From assembly GCF_014645495.1 (NCBI RefSeq), contig NZ_BMLV01000001.1, forward strand, positions 227,986 to 291,985: a stretch of DNA of 64,000 nt. Reading direction: 5' to 3'. This document shows positions 16,217 through 24,381 of the stretch, piece after piece. Origin of the DNA: Cloacibacterium rupense (GTDB lineage Bacteria > Bacteroidota > Bacteroidia > Flavobacteriales > Weeksellaceae). The number at the start of each line of letters is the position of its first letter. Position 1 is the stretch's first letter. Both the position numbers and the translations under genes were made by a program. The notes below the pieces were generated by a model that worked only from the letters and a program-made list of their open reading frames with translations, did no database searches and was not told the DNA's origin.

Positions 16217-17623
16217 TTACAGATTTTTAATTTCAGAAATTAAATCTTGCAGTACTTTCTTGGCATCACCAAAAAGCATCGAAGTTTTTGGTCTGTAGAA
16301 TAATTCGTTTTCTATTCCTGCATAACCAGGTTTCATACTTCGTTTGTTTACAATTACGTTTTTAGCGAGTTCTACCTCTAGAATTGGCATTCCGTAAATA
16401 GGAGAGGATGTGTCTTCTTTAGCAGCAGGGTTTACTACGTCATTTGCTCCAAGAATTAAAACTACATCTGCAGTTGAAAATTCTTCATTGGCTTGTTCCA
16501 TTTCCATTAATTTTTCGTAAGGAACATCGGTTTCTGCTAAAAGTACATTCATATGTCCTGGCATTCTACCAGCTACGGGATGTATCGCATAGAAAACATC
16601 TACACCTTTGCTTTCTAGTAATTTTTCTAATTCGTGACAAGCGTGTTGAGCTTGAGCTACTGCCAATCCGTATCCTGGAACAATCATTACTTTGCTGGCA
16701 TAGGTCATTAAAACGGCAGTGTCACTCAGGGTAACTTCTTTTACAGTCCCTCCGCTAGAAGAACTTCCGCCTTCAGATTTTTTGTTTCCGCCGAAAGAAC
16801 CAATCAGTACATTTAATAAAGAACGATTCATGGCGTTGCACATCAAAATGGTTAATAAAGTTCCTGCAGCACCCACTAAAATACCACCAGTTAACATGAC
16901 TTTGTTGTCATACAAAAATCCTCCACAAGCTGCGGCAACTCCCGTAAATGAATTTAATAAAGAAATGACAACAGGCATATCTGCTCCACCAATTGGGAAA
17001 ACGAAAAGTAAACCGTAAAGCAATGATAATATGAAAATTACATAGAATAAATAATTGCTTTCTGGACTGAAATTCAAAACTAAATAAACAGATAATCCTA
17101 AAATGGCTAATAGAATTCCGATATTAATAAATTGTTGGCCCGGAAAAGCAAAGTCTTTTTTGATATTTCCATTGAGTTTTCCCCAAGCAATCATACTTCC
17201 TGCAAATGAAACTGAACCGATGATTAGCCCTAAAAGTATGATGGAAAGTGTTCCTAAATTAACAGAATTTTCTGAATTGTGAACCAAATGATTGTATTCT
17301 ACCAAAGAAATAAGAGCAGCACAAGCGCCTCCCATTCCGTTGAAAATACTTACCATTTGTGGCATAGCCGTCATTTTTACTTTTTTGGCAGCTAAAGCAC
17401 CTACAATGGTACCGATGAGAATTCCCCCAAAAATCCAAGCATAATTTCCTAATTTTTGACCTTCGTCATCTTGATAGAGAAAAATAGTTCCTAAAATGGC
17501 TACTACCATTCCTGCTGCGGCTAATAAATTCCCTTTTCTAGCAGTGGCAGGGTTAGAGAGCATTTTTAATCCTAAAATAAAGGTAATAGAGCCTATTAAA
17601 TAAAGTATTGTAAGTAATCCCAT
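16217..17623 (-). CDS. pntB: NAD(P) transhydrogenase subunit beta
   Basis: A 468-residue subunit of the proton-translocating transhydrogenase, which moves hydride between NADH and NADP+ using the proton gradient. The first ~280 residues contain about nine membrane segments; the C-terminal third is the NADP(H)-binding domain III, with PGYGLAVAQAQHACHELEKL and LGANDVVNPAAKEDTSSPIY as signatures. It is the last gene of the pntA1-pntA2-pntB operon. A heptad repeat array separates it from pntA2. Confidence 0.96.
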   Translation of the reverse strand: MGLLTILYLIGSITFILGLKMLSNPATARKGNLLAAAGMVVAILGTIFLYQDDEGQKLGNYAWIFGGILIGTIVGALAAKKVKMTAMPQMVSIFNGMGGACAALISLVEYNHLVHNSENSVNLGTLSIILLGLIIGSVSFAGSMIAWGKLNGNIKKDFAFPGQQFINIGILLAILGLSVYLVLNFSPESNYLFYVIFILSLLYGLLFVFPIGGADMPVVISLLNSFTGVAAACGGFLYDNKVMLTGGILVGAAGTLLTILMCNAMNRSLLNVLIGSFGGNKKSEGGSSSSGGTVKEVTLSDTAVLMTYASKVMIVPGYGLAVAQAQHACHELEKLLESKGVDVFYAIHPVAGRMPGHMNVLLAETDVPYEKLMEMEQANEEFSTADVVLILGANDVVNPAAKEDTSSPIYGMPILEVELAKNVIVNKRSMKPGYAGIENELFYRPKTSMLFGDAKKVLQDLISEIKNL

Positions 17624-17638
17624 GATTTTGATTTTTTA

Positions 17639-17710
17639 GATGGATGCTGGGTGTTAGAAGTTGGGTGTAATTTTTAAACATCCATCATCAAACATCAGAC
17701 ATCCTGCGCA
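17639..17710. repeat. paired heptad repeat arrays between pntA2 and pntB
   Basis: Left array: GATGGAT, GCTGGGT, GTTAGAA, GTTGGGT, GTAATTT (17639-17673). Right array: AACATCC, ATCATCA, AACATCA, GACATCC (17677-17704), reaching almost to the pntA2 stop. Both keep 7-nt period. The two arrays are roughly inverted copies: GATGGATG (17639-17646) is complementary to CATCCATC (17679-17686), so the mRNA can fold here, inside the operon. Confidence 0.72.
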
Positions 17711-18019
17711 TTATTTTTTCTTTTTACTAAACATTTCTAGCATACGGTCTGTTACTACAAAGCCGCCAACTACATTTAATGTTCCTAAAATCACACCGAG
17801 AAAACCTAAAATCAAAGCCAAATAATTATCTGGTTCTGCTTTTCCCATTACTATAATAGCTCCAATAATTACCACTCCGTGTATGGCGTTTGCGCCACTC
17901 ATTAATGGAGTATGTAAAACACTAGGCACATGACCTATAACTTCAATTCCTACAAAAATCATCAGAATTACAATGTAGATGATTTGCTGGTTTTGAGTAA
18001 ACCACTCTATAATATCCAT
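17711..18019 (-). CDS. pntAB: NAD(P) transhydrogenase subunit alpha, part 2 (membrane part)
   Basis: A 102-residue protein with three hydrophobic segments (about residues 12-30, 45-62 and 67-90). It corresponds to the C-terminal membrane segment of PntA in organisms with a one-piece alpha subunit. LIFVGIEVIGHVPSVLHTPL, with its membrane-interface region followed by MSGANAIHGVVIIGA, is typical. It lies 10 nt behind pntA1 and before pntB, the usual three-gene order. Confidence 0.93.
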   Translation of the reverse strand: MDIIEWFTQNQQIIYIVILMIFVGIEVIGHVPSVLHTPLMSGANAIHGVVIIGAIIVMGKAEPDNYLALILGFLGVILGTLNVVGGFVVTDRMLEMFSKKKK

Positions 18020-18029
18020 AAAATAATTT

Positions 18030-19166
18030 TTAATTGTTCATAGCAGGTGATAGCGCAGATTTTACTCTATCATTTATTATTTCACCATTGTGTGTAATAC
18101 AGGCACCTTTCACTAGATCATCTTCCCAATTGAGATTAAGGTTCGCATCTTTATCGATGATGAGTTGAAGGAAATTTGAAACATTTTTCCCATACAATTT
18201 ACTAGCATCAGAAGGCATGGTAGATTGTAAAGAAGAATTTCCAATTATAGAAACTCCCTTATAATTCACGGTTTCATTATTTTTGGTGTGTGGTGTGTTT
18301 CCACCAGTAGAAGCTGCTAAATCTATAATTACAGAACCATCTCTCATAGAATTAAGCATTTCTTCAGTAATTAAAATCGGAGCTTTTTTCCCTGGAATTT
18401 GTGCGGTGGTAATAATAATATCAGATTTTGCAACACTTTCAGCAATTCGTTGTTGTTGTTTTTGTTTGTATTCTTCGGTTTGTTCTACAGCATAACCACC
18501 AGCAGAACTGGCATCTGCAGCACCATCAACTTCTACAAATTTAGCCCCAAGGCTCATTACTTCTTCTTTTACAGCAGGTCTGGTATCAAAAACTTCTACC
18601 ACTGCTCCTAATCTTTTTGCGGTTGCTATGGCTTGCAAACCAGCAACACCAGCTCCTAAAATTAGAACTTTAGCAGGTGCTATGCTTCCAGCCGCAGTCA
18701 TAAACATAGGAAAGTATCTTCCATATGAATGAGCTGCCAAAAGAACTGCTTTATAACCTGCAATATTGGCTTGAGAGCTCAATACATCCATTGCCTGAGC
18801 TCTGGTAGTTCTTGGAAGCATGTCTAGAGAAAAAGTGGTCATTTTTTTCTCAATAGATTTTAACACATTTTCTCCGTTAGACAACGGTTGGTAAACTCCC
18901 AATAAAATTTTAGAATTAATTTTTGAAAAATCCTCGTCTAAAGGAGGATGTATTGAAAGCAAAATTTCTGCTTGTTTTAGAACTTCGGCTCTAGATTTTA
19001 TCTCTGCGCCTACTTTTTCATATTCTTGATTGTTGTTAAAGGATTTTTCACCTGCACCAGATTCTACAATTACTTTATTGCCTTTTTTTATAAGTGCTGC
19101 AGCGGATTCTGCAAGTAAAGAGACTCTAGTTTCGAAACTTGGTTCTTTTAAAATACCTATGATCAT
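18030..19166 (-). CDS. pntAA: NAD(P) transhydrogenase subunit alpha, part 1 (NAD-binding)
   Basis: A 378-residue soluble subunit related to alanine dehydrogenase. It binds NAD(H): LILGAGVAGLQAIATAKRLG is the Rossmann glycine motif and VFDTRPAVKEEV follows with the adenosine-ribose Asp. TAQIPGKKAPILITEEML and SVIIDLAASTGGNTPHTKNN are further family motifs. It is first in the operon; a TATATTTG box on the minus strand at 19196-19189 lies 22 nt before the ATG. Confidence 0.95.
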   Translation of the reverse strand: MIIGILKEPSFETRVSLLAESAAALIKKGNKVIVESGAGEKSFNNNQEYEKVGAEIKSRAEVLKQAEILLSIHPPLDEDFSKINSKILLGVYQPLSNGENVLKSIEKKMTTFSLDMLPRTTRAQAMDVLSSQANIAGYKAVLLAAHSYGRYFPMFMTAAGSIAPAKVLILGAGVAGLQAIATAKRLGAVVEVFDTRPAVKEEVMSLGAKFVEVDGAADASSAGGYAVEQTEEYKQKQQQRIAESVAKSDIIITTAQIPGKKAPILITEEMLNSMRDGSVIIDLAASTGGNTPHTKNNETVNYKGVSIIGNSSLQSTMPSDASKLYGKNVSNFLQLIIDKDANLNLNWEDDLVKGACITHNGEIINDRVKSALSPAMNN

Positions 19167-19340
19167 ATTATTAGATTTTTGAGGTACTCAAATATATAAC
19201 GATATTTCGAATAAAAAAATATGATTTTGATTATGTTTATAGATAATTTATTTAAAATTTATGAATAATATCAGTTTAAGAATGAAAATAATGTAATTTT
19301 TGTTACACAAAAAATGCTGTAACTTTTTAAAGAAAAATGA

Positions 19341-20486
19341 TTAGAATCTAATCTGATATTGTAAAAGTAAAAGACTAGAGCTATATTGATTGGTATTGAT
19401 GATGTCTTTGCTGTAATCAGAAATTACACCAACCAATGAGACTTTAGAAGTGTAATCATCTCCAATTACATAACTAAGCATAGGGGTATAAAATCTACCG
19501 ATGTTTCCATTTTTATTAACATCTTCCAAATATTCATATCTGCAAGTAAATTCTATGAAGCTTTTATTATTTTCATTAATTGTTCTAGAAATAAAAGGAA
19601 TGATGTAAAACCCAGTCATTTTATAGTTAGAAATAGTTTTTCCAGCGAGTGTAGCTGCAGAGAACGCAGAAATATTGGTTCCGTATTTGAATTCAGAATT
19701 AAAACCAGCGTTCCAAAGTTTAGATAATTTGGTATTAAATGTAATATCAGCCCCAAACATGTCAGCATTTTGACCTTCCACTTTAGTAAGCGCTTCATTA
19801 ATACCGATTTGTAATTTTGGTAAAATGTCATATTCTAAACGGATAGCATGATTTTTAGAATTATCATTATCTTGCAATTGATTTTTACCATTTCCGTTGT
19901 AGAAAGTGTAGTAATATCTCAAAGGAATTTTTTTCTTAATTAAAGAACCAGAAACAGCAGCACCAATTTGGAAACTTTCCCAATTGCTTTTTCCTAAAAG
20001 AGAGTACTGATTAGACCATGTGTAAGATTTCAAAATTTCTGCAGGAAACATATCTTCTAACCCAAAATAAGGTCTAAATTGTCCGACTTGTAGATTGAAA
20101 TAAGTACTAGGAGTCCATTTCAAAGCAGCAATTTCTAAAACTTTATTTTTTGGGTCGCTTTTAAAATCAGCAAAATTCACCAAAATTTGTGCAGAAAGTT
20201 GGTCATTAATGGCAAATTTTCCATTCACCCTGAAATAGACCAAATAGAAACCATTATTCGCGCCAGAAGGATTGTGTTTTCCATTCATATCTACCTCTTT
20301 GGTAAGAGAATTGGCATAATCACCCACCAATAAAGCTCCTATGGTTGCTTTTTTGTTAAAAATTTTAAATTCTTTTACTTTGGGAGTTTCGATTTTTAAA
20401 GTGTCTTTTTTTTCTTGACCACTGATTAATGCTACTAAACTTAAAGAAAAAAAGCTTGTTAGTATTGGTTTCAACATATTTTTCAT
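19341..20486 (-). CDS. outer-membrane porin (phosphate-selective porin OprO/P-like)
   Basis: A 381-residue secreted protein: signal peptide (MLKPILTSFFSLSLVALISG, cleavage just after), short periplasmic lead, then alternating amphipathic strands typical of a 16-stranded porin, with the final residue Phe (LLLLQYQIRF), the outer-membrane insertion signal. LNLQVGQFRPYFGLE-like wording (FNLQVGQFRPYFGLEDMFPA) is the porin strand-turn often seen in OprO/P-type Bacteroidota porins. Substrate unknown. On the minus strand TACCTTTG (20514-20507) is a plausible -7 box. It is separate from the pnt operon by 174 nt of AT-rich sequence. Confidence 0.82.
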   Translation of the reverse strand: MKNMLKPILTSFFSLSLVALISGQEKKDTLKIETPKVKEFKIFNKKATIGALLVGDYANSLTKEVDMNGKHNPSGANNGFYLVYFRVNGKFAINDQLSAQILVNFADFKSDPKNKVLEIAALKWTPSTYFNLQVGQFRPYFGLEDMFPAEILKSYTWSNQYSLLGKSNWESFQIGAAVSGSLIKKKIPLRYYYTFYNGNGKNQLQDNDNSKNHAIRLEYDILPKLQIGINEALTKVEGQNADMFGADITFNTKLSKLWNAGFNSEFKYGTNISAFSAATLAGKTISNYKMTGFYIIPFISRTINENNKSFIEFTCRYEYLEDVNKNGNIGRFYTPMLSYVIGDDYTSKVSLVGVISDYSKDIINTNQYSSSLLLLQYQIRF

Positions 20487-20699
20487 ACCTACATTTTTTA
20501 CAGGTGCAAAGGTACTTAGGTATTTTTTTTCTAAATTTATTTAATGTATGAATAAAATCATTTTTTGGTAATTTTTATTGATTTTATATTATTTTTCAAT
20601 GATAGATTTTAAAGTTCTTCAGTTCTATTTAGACTTAATAATGATGATTTCGTCTAGAAATTGGTCAATATTCGTTATCTTTACGCAAAATTTTTTTCT

Positions 20700-21539
20700 A
20701 TGAATATTAATTGGGAAACCGTAAAAGAATACGAAGATATTACCTACAAAAAATGCAATGGTGTAGCTAGAATTGCTATTAATAGACCAGAAGTTCGCAA
20801 TGCATTTCGTCCGAAAACCACTTCAGAATTGTATGACGCTTTTTACCACGTTTCAGAAGATTCTTCTGTTGGGGTGGTTTTATTAACAGGCGAAGGACCA
20901 AGCCCTAAGGATGGCGGCCACGCTTTTTGCAGCGGTGGCGACCAAAAAGCAAGAGGTCATCAAGGTTACGTAGGCGAAGACGGAAGACATAGACTTAATA
21001 TTTTAGAAGTTCAACGTCTCATCCGTTTTATGCCAAAAGTAGTAATTGCGGTGGTAAACGGTTGGGCAGTTGGAGGAGGGCACTCACTACACGTAGTTTG
21101 TGATTTGACTTTAGCAAGTGAAGAGCACGCTATTTTCAAACAAACTGATGCTGATGTTACCAGTTTTGATGGCGGTTATGGTTCTGCTTATTTGGCTAAA
21201 ATGGTAGGACAGAAAAAAGCCAGAGAAATTTTCTTTTTGGGTAGAAATTATTCTGCTAAAGAAGCCGAAGATATGGGAATGGTAAATGCTGTAATTCCTC
21301 ATGCGGAATTAGAAGAAACCTCTTATCAATGGGCCCAAGAAATTTTGGCAAAATCTCCTTTATCTATCAGAATGCTAAAATTCGCAATGAATTTAACAGA
21401 CGATGGAATGGTTGGTCAACAAGTTTTTGCAGGTGAAGCTACCAGATTAGCTTATATGACAGACGAAGCCAAAGAAGGTAGAAACGCATTTTTAGAAAAA
21501 CGTAAACCAGATTTCGGTGAAAATCAATGGATTTCTTAA
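20700..21539 (+). CDS. menB: 1,4-dihydroxy-2-naphthoyl-CoA synthase
   Basis: A 279-residue crotonase-fold enzyme closing the second ring of the menaquinone head group from o-succinylbenzoyl-CoA. Signatures: RPEVRNAFRPKTTSELYDAF, CSGGDQKARG (oxyanion-hole Gly and the MenB-specific loop), VVNGWAVGGGHSLHVVCDLT, and QTDADVTSFDGGYGSAYLAK with the catalytic Asp and Tyr region. Start ATG 20700 is preferred to an upstream in-frame start at 20661 because it begins the conserved N-terminus. menA follows after a heptad repeat. Confidence 0.96.
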   Translation: MNINWETVKEYEDITYKKCNGVARIAINRPEVRNAFRPKTTSELYDAFYHVSEDSSVGVVLLTGEGPSPKDGGHAFCSGGDQKARGHQGYVGEDGRHRLNILEVQRLIRFMPKVVIAVVNGWAVGGGHSLHVVCDLTLASEEHAIFKQTDADVTSFDGGYGSAYLAKMVGQKKAREIFFLGRNYSAKEAEDMGMVNAVIPHAELEETSYQWAQEILAKSPLSIRMLKFAMNLTDDGMVGQQVFAGEATRLAYMTDEAKEGRNAFLEKRKPDFGENQWIS

Positions 21540-21544
21540 ATATT

Positions 21545-21615
21545 ATTGATAAATGATAATTGATGATTGATTTTTTTCAGCATTGTTATCAATTATCATT
21601 CATTATTCATCAATT
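21545..21615. repeat. paired heptad repeat arrays between menB and menA
   Basis: Left array ATTGATA, AATGATA, ATTGATG, ATTGATT (21545-21572); right array ATCAATT, ATCATTC, ATTATTC, ATCAATT (21588-21615). Both have 7-nt period and are approximate inverted copies, able to fold into a hairpin. The right array ends at the base before the menA ATG (21616), so the array replaces the usual translation-start region. Confidence 0.72.
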
Positions 21616-22545
21616 ATGAAAAATTGGATACAAGCAGCTCGACTGCGCACTTTACCGCTATCAATAAGCGGAATTATTATGGGGTCTTTCATCGCAAGAT
21701 GGAAACTTTTACAAAATGGAGAAACTTGGGATTGGACTATTTTTGCATTGGCGCTTTTGGTGACTTTGTTGTATCAAGTTTTGTCTAATTACGCCAATGA
21801 TTATGGCGATGGGGTGAAAGGAACCGACAAAAATAGAATAGGCGAGGCCGAACAAAGAGCAGTAGCTTCTGGCAAAATTTCAGCAAAACAAATGCGAAAT
21901 GCGGTAATTTTGTTTGCTATTTTGTCTTTGGTGGCAACTTTTTATTTGCTTTACAAAGCGTTTTTTCCGAATTTTATTAATGAATTTTACACTTTCATAG
22001 GTTTAGGAGTTGCTTGTATTTTAGCAGCAATTGGCTATACCGTTGGTAAAAAACCTTATGGTTACTTAGGTTTAGGTGATATTATGGTTTTTATATTTTT
22101 CGGTTTGGTTTCTGTTTGCGGCAGTTATTTTTTGTTTACCAAAACTTTTGATTGGGATATTTTGTTACCTGCTTCAGCCATTGGTTTACTAAGTGCAGCT
22201 GTTCTTAATCTCAACAATATGAGAGATATTGAAAACGATGAAAAATCTGGTAAAAAAACATTAGCATTGCGATTAGGTTTCAAAAATGCAATGATTTATG
22301 AAATGATTATTTTGGTGCTTCCGCCAATTTTGGTGTTAACATACATGATGATTAATGATTTGCAAGCACAGGGTAAATATTATGCGTTCATCTTCTTTGT
22401 AACCGTATTTCCACTGATGTCTTTGCGTAGAAAAATAATGATGGTAAAAGAACCAAAAGAGCTAGATCCTTTTTTGAAACAAGTGGCGATGATTACTTTC
22501 GTGATGAGTCTTTTGGTCGCTTTTGGATTGAATTATTTTAGTTAA
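21616..22545 (+). CDS. menA: 1,4-dihydroxy-2-naphthoate octaprenyltransferase
   Basis: A 309-residue UbiA-family membrane enzyme that attaches the polyprenyl tail to DHNA in menaquinone synthesis. About eight membrane segments. NYANDYGDGVKGTDKNRIGE holds the first Asp-rich, Mg-prenyl-diphosphate motif and NNMRDIENDEKSGKKTLALR the second. The start at 21616 begins MKNWIQAARLRTLPLS, the typical MenA N-terminus. It follows menB; the polyprenyl synthase at 62.3 kb probably makes its tail substrate. Confidence 0.95.
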   Translation: MKNWIQAARLRTLPLSISGIIMGSFIARWKLLQNGETWDWTIFALALLVTLLYQVLSNYANDYGDGVKGTDKNRIGEAEQRAVASGKISAKQMRNAVILFAILSLVATFYLLYKAFFPNFINEFYTFIGLGVACILAAIGYTVGKKPYGYLGLGDIMVFIFFGLVSVCGSYFLFTKTFDWDILLPASAIGLLSAAVLNLNNMRDIENDEKSGKKTLALRLGFKNAMIYEMIILVLPPILVLTYMMINDLQAQGKYYAFIFFVTVFPLMSLRRKIMMVKEPKELDPFLKQVAMITFVMSLLVAFGLNYFS

Positions 22546-22550
22546 AAATT

Positions 22551-22841
22551 ATGAAAAAATTTTATAAAATAGTTTCTTGGTTATCAATAATTACATTCCT
22601 TGGTTTTTTTTTGTTATTGATTAAAGAGCTATTGACTGGCGAATTATCATTGTATGAACTTGCAATTACTCCTTTAATGTTAGGAATAATTTTAATAATT
22701 GATTTTATAATTTCAATTTTTATAGTAAAAAATAAAATATCATCAAATATTGTAATTCTAATATTACAAATTCTTGTTATATGTTTTTGTTTGTATATAA
22801 TTTATTACTATAACATTAGTATGTCTGTAATTGTTGATTAA
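22551..22841 (+). CDS. small hypothetical membrane protein
   Basis: A 96-residue protein with three hydrophobic segments (about residues 6-26, 37-62 and 66-88) and almost no soluble part. It starts 5 nt after the menA stop and ends 14 nt before the next gene, so it is carried in the men transcript. I do not recognise a family. Confidence 0.65.
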   Translation: MKKFYKIVSWLSIITFLGFFLLLIKELLTGELSLYELAITPLMLGIILIIDFIISIFIVKNKISSNIVILILQILVICFCLYIIYYYNISMSVIVD

Positions 22842-22855
22842 TTTATAAATATAAA

Positions 22856-23536
22856 ATGAAAATAAAATTCCTCGGGCAAAACTGTTTTTTGTTCACTTAC
22901 AACGGTAAAAATATCCTTTCTGATCCTTTTTACAATTTTCAGAAAGACAAATCAGGTTTTGATATTTCTGCGCAAAAAATTGATTATGTGTTGATAACTC
23001 ACGCACATGGTGACCATATTGCAGATGTAAAAGAAGTTTTAGAAAAACATCCTGATTGTGCAGTAATTGGTCAACCAGAAATTTGTGGATATTTTAATCA
23101 TCCCAATTCTATTGATATCAACTTCGGAGGTTCTGCTAAGTTTGATGACATGAAAATCTCGATGGTTGCAGCACATCACACGTCTAGTTTCCCAGATGGA
23201 ACGTATGGCGGACAACCTTGTGGTTATATTTTCAGATTTCAAGGTAAAAATGTGTATTTCGCAGGTGATACTGGTGTAATGGCTGATATGGCTTATTTTC
23301 ATCAACTTTTTGGGGAGATTACTTTGTCTATTTTACCTATTGGTGGTCATTACACAATGTGTGCAAGAAAAGCAGCTTTTGCAGCTTCAGAATTATTAAA
23401 AACCAAAAGAGTAATTGGTTGTCATTTTGATACTTTTGACCCTATAAAAATCAATCATGATACTGCTAAACAATTATTTACAGAAAAAAATATTGATTTT
23501 TCGATACCAGAATTAGGTGAAGAATTTGAAGTATAA
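22856..23536 (+). CDS. metal-dependent hydrolase, UPF0173 family (metallo-beta-lactamase fold)
   Basis: A 226-residue protein with the metallo-beta-lactamase HxHxDH motif in VLITHAHGDHIADV, a second His in AAHHTSSFP, an Asp in VYFAGDTGVMADM, and a late His in VIGCHFDTFDP. It fits the UPF0173 (YtkL-like) hydrolases; the physiological substrate is unknown. The N-terminus MKIKFLGQNCFLFTYNGKNI is typical. It is the last gene of the menB-menA run. Confidence 0.88.
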   Translation: MKIKFLGQNCFLFTYNGKNILSDPFYNFQKDKSGFDISAQKIDYVLITHAHGDHIADVKEVLEKHPDCAVIGQPEICGYFNHPNSIDINFGGSAKFDDMKISMVAAHHTSSFPDGTYGGQPCGYIFRFQGKNVYFAGDTGVMADMAYFHQLFGEITLSILPIGGHYTMCARKAAFAASELLKTKRVIGCHFDTFDPIKINHDTAKQLFTEKNIDFSIPELGEEFEV

Positions 23537-23571
23537 TTATAGAAAATTTTCAAAAAAAGACATAAAAAAAT

Positions 23572-23667
23572 GGCAAGCTACCTAAATCACACCGCTACAA
23601 CCGATTACCTTTGCTGCGTTCCCACCCTGGAGGATTCTCAGGAGCTGGTTGTTTAGGACTTGCCGGT
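23572..23667 (-). ncRNA. ffs: signal recognition particle RNA, small bacterial type (4.5S RNA)
   Basis: Read on the minus strand, the ~96-nt RNA begins GGCAAGTCCTAAACAACC and ends GGTAGCTTGCC. Nested helices: GGCAAG/CTTGCC, CCTAAA/TTTAGG and ACAACC/GGTTGT. At the tip, CAGGGTGGGAACGCAGC is the SRP domain IV: a GNRA tetraloop (GGGA) and the Ffh-binding internal loop with the conserved GCAGC. A T-run follows on the minus strand (complement of the A-run before 23571) and acts as terminator. The RNA pairs with Ffh in co-translational membrane targeting. Exact ends are uncertain by a few nt. Confidence 0.85.
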
Positions 23668-23668
23668 G

Positions 23669-23697
23669 CAAAAATACAGAATTAATTCAAAATTCAA
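23669..23697 (-). promoter_or_regulatory. promoter of the SRP RNA gene
   Basis: On the minus strand TTG (23697-23695) and TATTTTTG (23676-23669), spacer 18 nt, ending only a few bases before the RNA 5' end. The TTG is supplied by the middle unit of the AATTCAA heptad array. Confidence 0.7.
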
Positions 23698-23711
23698 AAT
23701 TCAAAATAGAA
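23684..23711. repeat. heptad repeat, 4 units (AATTCAA)
   Basis: Three perfect AATTCAA units (23684-23704) plus AATAGAA. It overlaps the -33 region of the SRP RNA promoter and lies upstream of the DUF4199 gene. Confidence 0.72.
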
Positions 23712-23738
23712 AAAAAATAAAAAAATAAATTTAGAAAT

Positions 23739-24317
23739 ATGATTAAAAACGTTTATGCTGTTGGTTTCGTGTTGTTTATCGCGAATATGTTGGTGTTTTT
23801 TGCTGCCTATTTTTTTGCATATAATACCAATTATTTTAACACGAGTATGTTGCTCAATGCATTTGCACTGCCAGCTTTATATACTATTGCAGCGTATTTA
23901 TCAGTGAATTCTTTGAAAAAAGAAAAAGGAAGTCTTAGTTTCAAAGATGCTTTTGGTAGAGCTTTTAAGCCTATGTTTATCGCAGGACTTTTATCTATGA
24001 TTAGCATATTTGGTTTCTTAAATTTTGTAGATACAGACGCTAAGGATACTTTGAATTTTCAGTTTGTGGAAAGAAATAAAAAAGAATTGACGGAGATTTA
24101 TCAAAAGCAAAGGTCAATTATGAAAACTGAAAAAGAAAAGCAAGACCTAGACAAAGATTACCAAAAAAGTATGCAAAGTTTTTCACCAGAAATGGTCAAA
24201 GACAAGGATATGTTTAATTTTAGACAGTTTACCTATTATTTTGCTGCTGTTTTGGTTTTTTATACCATTCTTTCTACATTTTTCGGAAGTTTCTTTAGAA
24301 GCAGAGTAGAGGCATAA
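23739..24317 (+). CDS. DUF4199-like membrane protein
   Basis: A 192-residue protein with four membrane segments (about residues 5-28, 38-58, 83-103 and 164-184) and a charged, probably coiled-coil stretch (FVERNKKELTEIYQKQRSIM) between the third and fourth. This layout matches the Bacteroidota-specific DUF4199 family. Function unknown. It stands just upstream of a glycosyltransferase gene, with which this family is often found (recollection). Confidence 0.72.
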   Translation: MIKNVYAVGFVLFIANMLVFFAAYFFAYNTNYFNTSMLLNAFALPALYTIAAYLSVNSLKKEKGSLSFKDAFGRAFKPMFIAGLLSMISIFGFLNFVDTDAKDTLNFQFVERNKKELTEIYQKQRSIMKTEKEKQDLDKDYQKSMQSFSPEMVKDKDMFNFRQFTYYFAAVLVFYTILSTFFGSFFRSRVEA

Positions 24318-24381
24318 TATATCTCATATTCTCGCCAATCTAACGTTTTTATTTATTAATTTTGTACCTTAAAATTATTGA

